NCBI RefSeq assembly: GCF_000327385.1
Contig: NW_008707425.1
Coordinates: 1,524,820 to 1,588,819 of the forward strand
Length of the DNA: 64,000 bases
Direction: 5' to 3'
Source of the DNA: Lottia gigantea
Lineage: Eukaryota; Mollusca; Gastropoda; Lottiidae
The notes below the pieces were generated by a model, which ran no database searches, was not told the DNA's origin, and worked only from the letters and a program-made list of their open reading frames with translations. The position numbers and the translations under genes are program-made. Positions within the stretch are counted from its first letter, which is position 1. Every line of letters starts with the position of its first letter. Positions 1 through 10,810 of the stretch are shown here, one piece after another.

Positions 1-1150
1 GGGCAAAGTAAAACACTACCACTGGTTTACTTTTAGGTTTATTTGCATAATTTTGGGTCAGGTTGTTCCACAGATGTTATAGAACAAATTAAAGCAAGAA
101 AAAAAAATTAGCTACATATATAGGACTCACTCCACTAAAACATTTTATGCAAATGATTGTATAGGAATGTAGTCCAGGCTATTTTTAGAAATCTTCTTTC
201 TCTCTCCCTTTTGGGGTTTTTGCCTGCCTATTTTTGGGTAAAATTTGGTCTAGATTTGGAATTTGATGTCTGAAATTGCATTATCTTTCAGATTTGGTGA
301 GATGATGAGAGACTTAAAGGCGGAAGGCTAATTCTAAAAATAGTCGTTTTGTGAAGTGCCAAACTCTAGCGGATGAGTATAACCGGTAGTAGTCTACTTT
401 CAATTTTAGTAGCTCAAAATTTTCATGGTCATCATATAATGAATTTTTTAGGAGACATTGAGAATTGGTCAGGCTTTCATTCGACATATTGGAAAGCTTT
501 CAACGAGATTTCTGGAAAAAGTTATAGAAGGTTGAATTTCGTGTTTTAACATGGGAAGAGATGGCAAATGAATTAGTGGAGTGAGTCCTTATGGTGTAAT
601 GGAATTTTTTCTTCGTTTGATAAGACTACACAGGATAAAATAGCTAGAGGAACACTGTCAAACCGGAAGTTAGATCTAATTCACGTCTTTCTGCAGCTGT
701 TTCAGGCCCAATATTTTCTGCTTCATTTTCTACACTTTCAGATTTAATTTTTACAGTTACCAACACCACAACTCATCCTTCTAGTACAAGTCCTACTTCT
801 GGTACGGTACAATTCAGGGTCATGGTGAGAGTATTTCATCGTGGGTTTGTCGAGTTCAGGATCTTGTATTTAGATGTAAAGCTAATGGTGTGTTCAATGA
901 ATATCTACAAATAACAGATTTTGGAACGGTTGGATCGTGATGATATTAAGGTAGCCACAAGAAAATACCTTGAATCAAATTGTACTTTTTCTGATACATG
1001 ATGAAAGTAAGGAAAATAGCATTGATTTTTCAATAATTATCTCAGCAAATAGCATCACTAACTAAAGAATTACGAGGTGTAAAATCAAAAGTAGCTGAAA
1101 TGGAGGTTATGAGTGATAGATATAACTTTTATATCCATTGCCGAATAAGT
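1..1150. other. Intergenic, no confident gene
   Basis: AT-rich sequence without a long reading frame. Around 790-930 one plus-strand frame reads a short stretch (GHGESISSW, then QDLVFRCKANG) that vaguely recalls the gag of LTR retroelements. This is too short to call. Confidence 0.3.
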
Positions 1151-1151
1151 T

Positions 1152-1250
1152 TTATACGGCCGCATGAAATGGGGGGCGTATATTGCCGTCACCCATGTCC
1201 GCCCGTCGGGTTGTCCGCTCAAAAAGTGTCCTTATTTTTATTCATGTGAC
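1152..1250 (+). repeat. 5' end fragment of pearl-like repeat
   Basis: The stretch starts with a hairpin-forming TATACGGCCGCATG/GGGGGGCGTATA and continues TTGCCGTCACCC and GTC-rich sequence. This matches the 5' ends of the pearl-like copies at 9709 and 51822 in this window. No matching 3' end (the CCTGGCAAGC palindrome) follows nearby, so it looks like an isolated end fragment. Confidence 0.5.
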
Positions 1251-1800
1251 AACAAACCTTTAAATAGGCATGCGCCATGTCTATTCTAAGCCAATCTGAT
1301 TGGATGCTAGAGATAATAGAAGTATCTCAAAATTTTTTTTGCACCTTTTGCATGGGTACGTTTTAACCCCGGAAGAACACATTGGGCATGCTTTAAGTTA
1401 AATATCTTATGCAACTCGACGTACATGCAAAAAAGGTTGCACAATGCCTCTCTGGACTTAAAAAAAAGTTTCAGATGGTAGCATTCGCGGGAACGTCTTT
1501 CCTCTTTTCCTTTCTAAAAATCATTTATACCAGGTGGATGGGGATATTTGTTTACTGGACACCCAATACACAAGTTTAACCGGTAAGTCATAAACTCTAG
1601 GCCTAAACGTCTACATTTAAAACGTCACACAACGCTTATATATGCCACAAATTCAATTCAGCAGGAATGCAGTATTGTGACAATTAAGGATTATGTAATA
1701 CCTGTTTTCTTTGGTAGCCTTTTCCATTAGTCTCGTCTTAACGTCTCAGTAATCTTTTTGTTAGATTGCCGTTAGCAGACTTGTAACTGTTTCTTGCAGA

Positions 1801-1821
1801 CACCCCCCCCCCCCCCCTCCT
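1801..1821. repeat. Poly-C tract
   Basis: A run of about 16 cytosines. Low-complexity sequence with no further signal. Confidence 0.8.
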
Positions 1822-1854
1822 CAGTTTTAAAATCATCACTATATAAATAGAAAT

Positions 1855-1955
1855 TGGCTATAATTGCACGATGTCTGCCTTATACCACAATTATGGTGAA
1901 CTGACTATGCTCTGAGCCATTTTGTCGTCGCAGTAGCAGCGCCCATTAATGGCCC
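1855..1955. repeat. Duplicated upstream block of GT31 copy 1
   Basis: This block (ATTGCACGAT...CTGACTATGCTCTGA...GTCGTCGCAGTAGCAGCGCCC) recurs at 7618-7720 just upstream of GT31 copy 2, so the duplication includes the 5' flank. In copy 1 it sits about 650 bp from the coding exon. In copy 2 it is only about 55 bp from it. Confidence 0.75.
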
Positions 1956-2177
1956 AACAAAACACATAAACACTATGCATTCATTCGTTGAGTTATTATG
2001 ACAGATGTCGAATCTGAAAAAATGGAATTTGAACTGTCTTAAACAATGGTTGTTCAGACTTAATCGATCAGACTTCAAAACACCAATAAGAATCAATTGT
2101 GAGTTTATTGACGGAAAGTTGGCGTGTTTAAATCGCCATTAGTGAGCGTATAGGAAACGCAGAAACGCTGATCACTA

Positions 2178-2535
2178 TTGTCGCAAATATCGCCAAGTCA
2201 CGGCGTTTCTTTTGGACATGTTCGGTGATCTGTTCTGGAACATCGCCAAGGAATCGGGGAAGTCGTTATACAAGCTTCATAGCATCTCCATGAAGCTATG
2301 AAAATGTGGTAACCTATAGGCGTAGCAGAAATGCTGCAAAAACGGTGACGGCAACTTCATAGCGCCTTTACCACAGTCCTTATGATATCTTAGCGGGTAA
2401 CAATGCTGCGCTCCAATTGAGCTTCCACTGCGTTTATAAGTACGACCATGACATGCTTTACAAGGCTTGCACCACGATCCTATTGTTTTCTTCAAGTTTG
2501 CCGGCAACCGGATACGTTTCTAAGATCACAAATGG
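2178..2535 (-). repeat. Inverted homologue of 7396-7612
   Basis: The reverse complement of this segment aligns patchily but recognisably with 7396-7612. Shared words include CCATTTGTGATC, TTTGCAGC, GTTCCAGAAC, CATGTCCAAAA and AAACGCCGT. It lies between the upstream block and the coding exon of GT31 copy 1, whereas the related block lies outside that interval in copy 2. Its nature is unknown; no protein function was recognised in either strand. Confidence 0.55.
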
Positions 2536-2613
2536 TTTTAATCAGATGTGACGTGACTATAACGAGTGATAAGACCTGAATCAACATCAACATCTATCGT
2601 TCTTTTTTCAGAA

Positions 2614-3522
2614 ATGCATCAACGAAGAGGAAATTTAGGGGCTTTTTCATCAAGAACCTGGAGACATGGATTGCCGATTTTATCCTTAATCGCTGTGGTG
2701 ATCTTGAGCATCTACAACACTATGTCAATAAGGTCACTTAATGCCAGGGTTGTTTCACAAGTACCACAAAACCCGCAGTTGGAGACAAGTAAAGTAGTGA
2801 ATGTGACAGTGATGCCAGTGACCACAGTGAAACACCCAACATTACTCTATGAACCAATATTTTTAATGAACCCATTTCAAGTATGCTCTGACAAGACGGT
2901 TAATATTTTAGTGTACGTACACAGCGCCCAAGACAATTTACGTAAACGATTAGCTATCCGCAAAACCTGGGGCTCTAGCGACGATTTAAACAAATATAAA
3001 GCTAAAATTGTCTTTGTGAGTGGAATGTCTAATAATGCCGCTATTTCTGACAATTTGAATATGGAAAATAAAAGATATGGAGATATACTACAGGCAAATT
3101 TTCATGATACTTATAAAAATTTAACGATGAAAGCTAAGAGTGCCATTACTTGGATTTCAAAATACTGTAAAAACATTACGTACGTCCTTAAAACTGATGA
3201 TGATACATTTGTCCATTTGGAGCGTTTACAAAAATATATTGTTACTTTAGAAACCAACTCTAGACCCTTGACAGACTTGCTTGCATGTAATATCTTTAAG
3301 AACCAATTTCTCTTTCGTAACACGAAGTCTAAGTATTATATTTCTAAGGAAGAATATCCATGGGTCAAATGGCCACCATTTTGTCCAGGAATGGCGTATC
3401 TCATGAGTTTTGACTTAGTACACAAATTGAATGAAGGCGTCAGAAATCCTACAAAAAATCAGCCATTTGTGTCGTTGGATGACGTGTATATAACTGGTGT
3501 GGTTTTCAAAAATTTGGATTAA
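2614..3522 (+). CDS. GT31 beta-1,3-glycosyltransferase, C-terminally shortened (copy 1)
   Basis: Predicted type II Golgi enzyme of family GT31, which transfers galactose or GlcNAc from UDP-sugar in beta-1,3 linkage. The 303-residue frame has a short cytoplasmic tail, a signal-anchor helix at about residues 19-34, a Thr/Val-rich stem, then the catalytic domain. Visible motifs are RKRLAIRKTWG, the DxD-type YVLKTDDDTF near residue 195 (metal/UDP binding), YPWVKWPPFCPGMAYLMS, and LDDVYITG near residue 288. I place the start at the ATG at 2614 because it follows a polypyrimidine tract and CAG at 2600-2611 that looks like a 3' splice site, also conserved in copy 2; an upstream non-coding exon is therefore likely. 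The frame ends at FKNLD. Copy 2 continues about 45 more residues, and its extra ~250 bp are absent here, so the C-terminus is a deletion. Exact acceptor specificity cannot be read. Confidence 0.8.
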   Translation: MHQRRGNLGAFSSRTWRHGLPILSLIAVVILSIYNTMSIRSLNARVVSQVPQNPQLETSKVVNVTVMPVTTVKHPTLLYEPIFLMNPFQVCSDKTVNILVYVHSAQDNLRKRLAIRKTWGSSDDLNKYKAKIVFVSGMSNNAAISDNLNMENKRYGDILQANFHDTYKNLTMKAKSAITWISKYCKNITYVLKTDDDTFVHLERLQKYIVTLETNSRPLTDLLACNIFKNQFLFRNTKSKYYISKEEYPWVKWPPFCPGMAYLMSFDLVHKLNEGVRNPTKNQPFVSLDDVYITGVVFKNLD

Positions 3523-4080
3523 ATATATTACATGGACTTACTTCTATATATTTCCATTTCTACTATCACTCCCTTCAATGAACCAGTTACGTGGTGTTTA
3601 TTTTTCGATAAACTGTAGTTTGTCACTTGACTCTTTGACGTCGTTAAAGCACAACAATGACACAATCTAAAATTTCATATAAAACAGTGAAATTATATTA
3701 ATAAAAGTATCTGAATATAATTATAAGAATTTAAGTTGGTCTTACTAGAATTATTGGTGTGTAAATGCAATTGACCACGCCACAAACATACATAAAATTT
3801 ATTCAGTTAAAGGATTCGATCACCTATATTTTTACGGATGTTACCACTTTGCAATAGCACTAAGAAAGATCAAACGTAGTTGGTAAGAAAATGAAATGGT
3901 GCTTAATTATTGTACACGTGGAATCTCTATGAAACCATAAAATGGACCACAGTCGAACCACATGTCGTTGCAAATGTTTCTGCATTTCTTTTTGGAACGA
4001 ACACGAACACTGGAAGAACAGAGCAGGTTTTAAAGATAAATCTAATAATATCGAGACATATAAAGCAAAAGTAGGCCAAA
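3523..4080. other. 3' flank of GT31 copy 1
   Basis: Positions 3524-3670 match 8920-9075 downstream of copy 2 (TTCTATATATTTCCATTTCTAC and GACGTCGTTAAAG...AACAATGACACAATCT are shared). This marks the 3' limit of the duplicated unit. The rest is AT-rich with no gene seen. Confidence 0.6.
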
Positions 4081-4087
4081 CTATTTA

Positions 4088-4190
4088 ATTCAGTTTGATC
4101 CAGTTGACAGACAGATATACGTAGCATACTTTTGGAATATTTTCAAGTATAATTTTTTTGATAATGAAAATGTTTTACAAAAAAGCGGAA
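4088..4190. repeat. Fragment related to TTAA-flanked MITE
   Basis: The stretch from TTCAGTTTGATC to TTTTACAAAAAAGCGGAAT matches 27302-27415, the right part of the complete MITE at 26931. Only the right half is clear here, so this is an eroded or partial copy. Confidence 0.55.
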
Positions 4191-4411
4191 TGCTTTGGGC
4201 AGCGATTTCATTTTTTTTTCTCAATAACGATTGTTATAGGGCAGTAATTTCTCGAATGATATGAATTTTGAAATATTATTATAGGGCTACGATTTCAATG
4301 AAATAATAGTTATAGGATAGTATATTCGGGTAAAGAAATTATTTCATTATTAAATGTGGAAAAAAACAGTGATATTATTAGTAATTCAGACAGAAAATTT
4401 ATGAACAAAAT

Positions 4412-6472
4412 AGCTTGCCAGGCAAGGTAACATACACCCACTGCCAACTGACAGAAATGACTTAATAATGAACTGAAATAATCTTAAAATCATCTATAAG
4501 TCAAGGCAAACCCTCAAAATCGGTTACATCAAATTATCATCAAATTGAAACATGAACAAGGTCCGTACACACAAGGGCATTTACTCTGAAACCGTTCATC
4601 GGATTAGAACCAATTTCGAACATCAATATATAGACGATACCAAGTTTTTTTAAGATCGGTTAAAATTGTAGCCTCTATCGTGTTTACCATCCAAATTTGA
4701 CGTGTTTTTACAAAGTCAAGGGCAATAACTCTGAAACCGATCATTCGATTCTTACCATTCTCGGATCTCATCATGCATACCAAGAGACTTCATCAATATA
4801 TACATGTGTAATATTCTAGGTTAATACCGAGCAAATCTACGCTAGGTCTTCTTTCCAACACTGGGGTTTCGCCAACAATTGGTAGAGTGGAGTGGCTCTC
4901 CTAGGTTGCTTAATTCTCGTGGGTAAGAGCTAGCCAAAAGGTAGCAAGGCTCAAAACAAGATTCAATAACAAAAGTATAAATGCTTTTAATCCTAATTCA
5001 CATAAAATATCCAGCTCATACATAAATGCTCGAAAAGAGTCGCGAAAGGAAAACAAATAAATACTTGGAATCAGAATACAACCATATAAATACCTAAAGC
5101 GCTCCAGAGGGAGTCAATGCCTACTCAGTTCCAGGCGTAATTCCTTTATCCTATTAGTTCCGAAGGATCCCAACAACGAACTGTCAAATAAGGCGTGCAT
5201 CGCCGTATTTAAAGGCCTGGGTCACATGACATCCCTAGCGCCACCTATCGTAATAATACGTATCAATGAAAATAAAAGATCATGAATCATGATTATTCGC
5301 GAATTAGTTGAAACAGAAGAAAATGAACGAAAATGAGAAGTCGCTTATCCTATATATTATGTCATCCCAAAATAGAGAAATACTATAATTGAACTACGAT
5401 GACAAAATGCCATGACAATGACAAGGAAATATTTATAAAAATAAAATAGCACACCTTACATGATGAAAGCAACGAATAACCAGACGCTCAACCGGAAGTT
5501 AAAAATATACACAATTCTAAAAAGGACGGATTGGATTTAGAATATGAACTGCTGGTTATTATACATGCATACCAAGTTTCATCAAGATCAAATAAAAACT
5601 GTAGACTCTATCATGCCTACAAGCCAAATTTAACGCGTTTTTACTAGGTCAAGGGCAATAACTCTGAAACCGTTCATTTGATTATCATTTTCCAACTTTA
5701 TCGAGATCTCATCAATATATATATGCATACCAAGTTTCATCAAAATCAAATAAAAACTGTAGTCTTTATCGTGCATACAAGCCAAATTTGACGTGTATTA
5801 TTAAGTCTAGGGCAATAGTTATTACCATTTTCGAACTTGACCGAGATCTCATCAATATATACATGCATACCAAGTTTCGTCAAGATTGAATAAAATCTGT
5901 CTCTATCATGCATGCAACTTTGACACGTTTTTCAAGTCAAGGACAATAACTCCATAACCATTTATCCGATTATTACGATTTTCGAACTTGGTCGAGATCT
6001 CATCAATATATACATGCATTCCAATTTTCATCAAGATTGAATAAAAACTGTAGCCTTTATCGTGCATAAAATCCAAAATTTGACGAGTTTTTTTACTAAG
6101 TCAAGGGCAATAACTCCGAAACCGTTCATCCAATTATTACCATTTTCGAACTTGACCGAGATCTCATCAATATATACACGCATACCAAGTTTCATCAAGA
6201 TAAAATAAAAACTGTAGTCTTTATCGTGCATACAAGCCAAATTTGACGCGTTTTTTATAAGTCAAGGGCAATAATTCAGACACCGTTCATCCGATTATTA
6301 CCAATTTCGAATTTGACAGAGATCTCATAAATATATACATGCATACCAAATTTCGTCAAGATTGAATAAAAACTGTAGCCTTTATCGTGCATAAAGAAAT
6401 GTGAATGGACGGACGGACGGGCGGGCAGACAGGGGCGATGGCAATATACGTCCACATATGTGGGCATATAAA
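4412..6472 (-). mobile_element. Pearl-like element with tandem monomers
   Basis: Minus-strand element. Its 5' end (right side) has a hairpin formed by TATGCCCACATATGTGGACG, then CAATATACG-type sequence and an (ACGG)n tract at 6405-6425. The body holds tandem monomers of about 140-170 bp, each with ATCAATATATACATGCATAC, CAAGTTTCATCAAGAT, AAAACTGTAG and CAAGGGCAATAACTC. The 3' end (left side) is the near-palindrome CTTGCCAGGCAAGG. It encodes no protein, so it would be non-autonomous. The same ends recur at 9709-10227 and 51822-52770. The organisation resembles bivalve pearl elements, as I recall them. A 756-bp insertion at 4807-5562 splits the array. Confidence 0.7.
4807..5562. mobile_element. 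Insertion with ACATG target duplication, solo-LTR-like
   Basis: This 756-bp stretch interrupts the monomer array and is flanked by ACATG at 4802-4806 and 5563-5567. The array consensus resumes immediately after it. It has no reading frame, begins TGTAATATT and holds a TTTAAATA-type box on the minus strand. A 5-bp target duplication, size and lack of coding suit a solo LTR, but the family is not identified. Confidence 0.5.
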
Positions 6473-6475
6473 AAA

Positions 6476-7390
6476 ATGTAAAAACATTCGGGGGAAATTT
6501 GATAAAAGGAAATCCGGCTGTTTTTTCTTTCAGAGTTAAAGTTTTTTAGATATTATTGAGTGTTTTTCGAGTAAAAATATGTTTACGACGAGTTTTAGAG
6601 TAGACATATCCCCATTTCACAAGACTCTCCTAGCCGACAACAGTTGTCAAAATATCTAGCAGAGGCTGGAGTAGCTCTAGGCAGGCGTTTTGGACTAATT
6701 ATTGAAATGATGCGATCACTTATTATTAGAAAGTGTAACACCCAAGTTTTTATGCAAATCTACTGTTTCTAATTTTACTTTTCTTGAATGAAGGTCTGGT
6801 ATATGTTAGTCGTTTGGTGGATAACAATACAACTGTAGTTTTTGAAAGGTTAAGGTCAACAAGCCAATCTTTTAACCCATTCGTATAATATAGATAGACA
6901 TACAGATATGTTGCACAGCGGTAGAGTAACTTTCACTGTAGGCCGTTTACAGTAAGAATTGGATGATAAAGCTTACTCTATTTATTGCGTCTACTGTGTT
7001 TAGACGATTTTAACGGGTTTCTAAAGGACTTTAGTATCGATCACAACAACTGTATCGTGCTTATTCTCGGAATATAGTTTAGATCGAAAAGTATCAGCTG
7101 AGCACTATTTTCACATTGAAAATATTTTGTTATAGTACAATACATAAACATCAAGGGGACACTTTTTGCTGTAGGAGATTTTGCGAAAGGTAAATATATT
7201 TTATAAGTTGACTAAAACATCAGGGGTTTTGGTTAAATGAAAATAAATGTTTGTGCACTTAAAGCAATACCATATGCAGGATATAGATTTAGGTTTAGTT
7301 TTAATATTTTTTTATCGCTCTACAATATTGATGTGTTAATCACAATTGAAAATATTACATTATTGTATGGGTATAGCACCTCGACACTGG
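6476..7390. other. Intergenic, no gene seen
   Basis: AT-rich sequence between the pearl-like element and the upstream block of GT31 copy 2. No feature was recognised. Confidence 0.4.
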
Positions 7391-7395
7391 GCTGC

Positions 7396-7720
7396 GACCA
7401 TTTGTGATCAAACGTGAGAAAACAAGACAAAAAGTCCCTAAAAAAATGCAAACTCAAAAACAGTCCACATTATACCGCGGGTTTGCAGCGTCTTTTCTAC
7501 GACAGTGCTTATCTGACATTTTCGATCCCATGGCGTTTTCAATTCGTTCCAGAACGGACCGCCGAACCATGTCCAAAATAAACGCCGTAACTCGGCGGAT
7601 ATTGGCGAAAATGGCCACAATTGCACGATATCTGGCGTGTCTTACATGCTTATACCACGATTATGGTGAACTGACTATGCTCTGAACCATCTTTTCGTCG
7701 CAGTAGCAGCGCCCATTAAA
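7396..7720 (+). repeat. Upstream blocks of GT31 copy 2
   Basis: Positions 7396-7612 are the homologue of 2178-2535 in the opposite orientation. Positions 7618-7720 match 1855-1955 in the same orientation. Together they show the 5' flank of the duplicated unit was rearranged in one copy. Confidence 0.6.
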
Positions 7721-7771
7721 ATCGAATTTAATTTGTAATAACACCAACATCTATTTTTCTTTTTTTCAGAA

Positions 7772-8811
7772 ATGCGTCTACGAACAGAAAATTTATGGGC
7801 TTTTTCATCAAGAACCTGGAGACATCTATTGACTATTTTATCTTTAATTGTTGTGATCTTGAACATCTACAACACTATGTCAATAAGGTCACTTAATGCC
7901 AGGGTTGTTTCACAAGTACCACAAAACCCGCAGTTAGAGACAAGTAAAGTAGTGAATGTGACAGTGATGACAGTGACCACAGTAATGCCAGTGACCACAG
8001 TGATGCCAGTGAAACACCCAACATTACTCTATGAACCAATATTTTTAATAAACCCATTTCAAGCATGCTCTGATAAGACGGTTAATATGTTGGTGTACGT
8101 ACACAGCGCCCAAGACAATTTAGGTAAACGATTAGCTATCCGCAAAACCTGGGGCTCTAGCGACAATTTAAACAAATATAAAGCTAAAATTGTCTTTGTG
8201 AGTGGAATGTCTGATAATTTTACTATTTCTGACAATTTGAATATGGAAAATAAAAGATATGGAGATATACTACAGGCAAATATTATAAATATTTAACGAT
8301 GAAAGCTAAGAGTGCCATTACTTGGATTTCAAAATACTGTAAAAACATTACGTACGTCCTTAAAACTGATGATTTGGATCGTTTACAAAAATATATTGTT
8401 ACTTTAGAAACCAAATCTAGACCCGTGACAGACTTGCTTGCATTAAATATTTTTAAGAACCATAATCCCATGCGAAACAAGAATTCTAAGAATTATATTT
8501 CTAAGAAAGAATATCCATGGGACAAATGGCCACCATTTTGTCAAGGAATGGCGTATCTCATGAGTTTTGACTTAGTACACAAGTTAAATAAAGGCGTCAG
8601 AAATCCTACAAAAAATCAGCCATTTGTGTGGTTAGATGACGTGTATATAACTGGTATGGTTTTAAACAATTTGAAATTAAAGCTCACAAATTTAACCATT
8701 TCTTACAGACTTAATGCCGATTTCAAACAGTTACAACATATCAAGTCTTTGATTTTCTTTCAAATGCACTTGCTGTGGAAAAGGCTACATATGTTGTCTC
8801 CAAGGAAATAA
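7772..8811 (+). pseudogene. GT31 beta-1,3-glycosyltransferase copy 2, disrupted
   Basis: Tandem duplicate of the gene at 2614. The ATG at 7772 again directly follows a T-rich tract and CAG, supporting a splice acceptor. The first frame (174 aa) has the signal anchor and RLAIRKTWG, then ends at TAA near 8294 where a short deletion removes sequence present in copy 1. The frame resumes at 8299 and runs to 8811, including a C-terminal tail copy 1 lacks. The DxD region is reduced from KTDDDTFVHLERL to KTDDLDRL, so UDP-sugar binding should be lost. The stem carries an expanded repeat (about 18 bp units encoding VMPVTT). With an early stop and a damaged metal site this copy is probably not functional. 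Confidence 0.8.
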
Positions 8812-9708
8812 ATTTATGCTTAAATATGATGTTTCGCTTTTTATTTTATAGCATGTAATTCAGGAGTATATAGAGGTTTAAAGATTCGCTTCACTTCGCT
8901 ATCATTAGAAAAAGATTTCTAAAATATATTACATGTACTTACTTCTATATATTTCCATTTCTACTATCACTTTCTTCAATGAAACAGTTACGCAAACTGG
9001 CGTTTTTTTTCGATAAACTGTAATTGTCACTTGACACTATGACGTCGTTAAAGAACAACAATGACACAATCTTTTTTGGCAAATTCAAGAAACCGATTTG
9101 GTAAACTGATCTCTTTCAAAATTAAACAGACATACCCTGAAAATATGAAAGTCATCGATTAAAAATTGTACTTGTATTGTATTGTATTACATTATTGTAT
9201 CCGATGACTTGCATATTTTCAGAATTGGACAACGACGATATTTAAGATGATTCTATGTGGTACATACCAAATATGAAATTAAATTACTGTTATTCGGACA
9301 GAATGCAATTAAATTACAATTACCAGTTTGTCCCATTTGTCCATAAGTAATACATAATTAGCTAAATTAGAAGAGAATTACAAGCAAAATTCCCATAAGT
9401 GACCGATCAAGAAAGATCAAAAAGTCTTTTTTGTTTATCCAGACTGTACATACATGGACATTTATGACTGGTTAAAACTCTTAATCATATGCAATAAGAA
9501 CATAATGATATGATAAGAAAACATCATAATTCATTACAAAACACCAATTAATCAAACAGTTTGCTTAATTTGACACTAATAAATAAGGAAAACCATCTTT
9601 AATTTCTTGTTCACAAATTGTAGACTACAAAGAACAGGCTAGAAGTTTCAAAGGGTTCAAAAGCCATGGGATAATGTCTCGTTGCCACGTTCGGAGCTGT
9701 GTTGTTTT
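8812..9708. other. 3' flank of GT31 copy 2 and intergenic
   Basis: Positions 8920-9075 are the duplicated 3' flank shared with 3524-3670. The remainder to 9708 is AT-rich and no gene was seen. Confidence 0.5.
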
Positions 9709-10227
9709 TATACGCCCACGTGAAATGTGGGGCGTATATTGCCGTCACCCGTGTCCGTCGGTCCGTCCGTCCATCCACAATTGTTCGTAAACACAATAGA
9801 AGGGCACAATTCTTGACATTTTGACGAAACTTGGTGAAATTGTTTATCACCCATGGATGAACCCTATCGAAAAAAAAATCGAAATATGTTTCATAGGAGT
9901 TATTGGAAACGCTTTCAAATTTTAGCTCTTAAACACTAAAAGGCATGATTATTGCCGGATTTTGACAAAACTTGGTTTTATTATTCAGTACCGCGCTGAA
10001 GATTGAATATTTGCCTTCTAGAGTTTCACGGGCTAAAAATTGAACACGTTTTCAAACACAAGGGCAATAACCAATACTCAATATTATTCAGTATCGCCCT
10101 AAAGAGTTCAAAAGAAGTGTATAACTGAAGGTTGAATATTTCACACCGGTGATTGTTACTGTACTGCTAAATATTTTATTTAAAATCAAAGCTGCCGGTG
10201 GGCGAATATTACCTTGCCTGGCAAGCT
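9709..10227 (+). mobile_element. Short pearl-like element
   Basis: The 5' hairpin TACGCCCAC/GTGGGGCGTA is followed by TATTGCCGTCACCCGTGTCC and a GTCCGTCCGTCC tract (the ACGG repeat read on the other strand). The body is a few diverged monomer-like segments (AAACTTGGT, AAGGGCAATAAC). The 3' end is TTACCTTGCCTGGCAAGCTA. Both ends agree with 4412-6472 (inverted) and 51822-52770. It is non-coding. Confidence 0.7.
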
Positions 10228-10539
10228 ATCTTTAAAGTAATATACAATCTCCCAGGAGATTCTGATAATAGTTTGAAATCTACAAAAGATCAATATTGAC
10301 GATTCGTGTTTGCCATCAAAATTGCATGTAATACCTGGATTAGTAAATTGTAAAAACGTTCCAACGTGCCCGTATAAAACTACAAAATGATTCGAATAAT
10401 TCTATTTTTCTTCCAGCACACCTGGTGGTGTGTTATATCAAGTAGTTGCTGTTTGATTCAAAGTTTTAATCCATTGTAGACTCCTTGCATATGTCTAATT
10501 TAAATGATCAGTTTTCTAATACACCTTTTTAAGCAGCGC
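10228..10539. other. Intergenic, no gene seen
   Basis: AT-rich sequence between the pearl-like element and the Gypsy fossil. Confidence 0.4.
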
Positions 10540-10810
10540 CACAGACGCATACCACCTTCTATGTATCAGGAAGTTAAAGACGCCATTCAGAACATGTTTT
10601 GATAATAATGTTATTCGTCCTTCTAAAAGTCCCCTCCGTTCACCCGTAGTATTAGTACGCAAGAAAGAATTATCTTCGTTTTTGTGTGGACTGTCGAAAA
10701 CTTAATTCGCAAACTATCACTGATTCTTATTCTTTACCCCGTATAGAGGAAAGACTATATTCACTTAATGGTTCTCGTTATTTCAGTTCATCAGATCTTC
10801 CTTCTGGGTA

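Noticed and set aside
2277-2507. 76-residue minus-strand frame upstream of GT31 copy 1
   Set aside because: The homologous block at 7396-7612 does not preserve the frame, and no domain is recognisable.
4560-6470. Regular repeats that could suggest a CRISPR-like array
   Set aside because: Units are ~140-170 bp, diverged and contiguous without unique spacers; the genome is animal. These are transposon-internal monomers.
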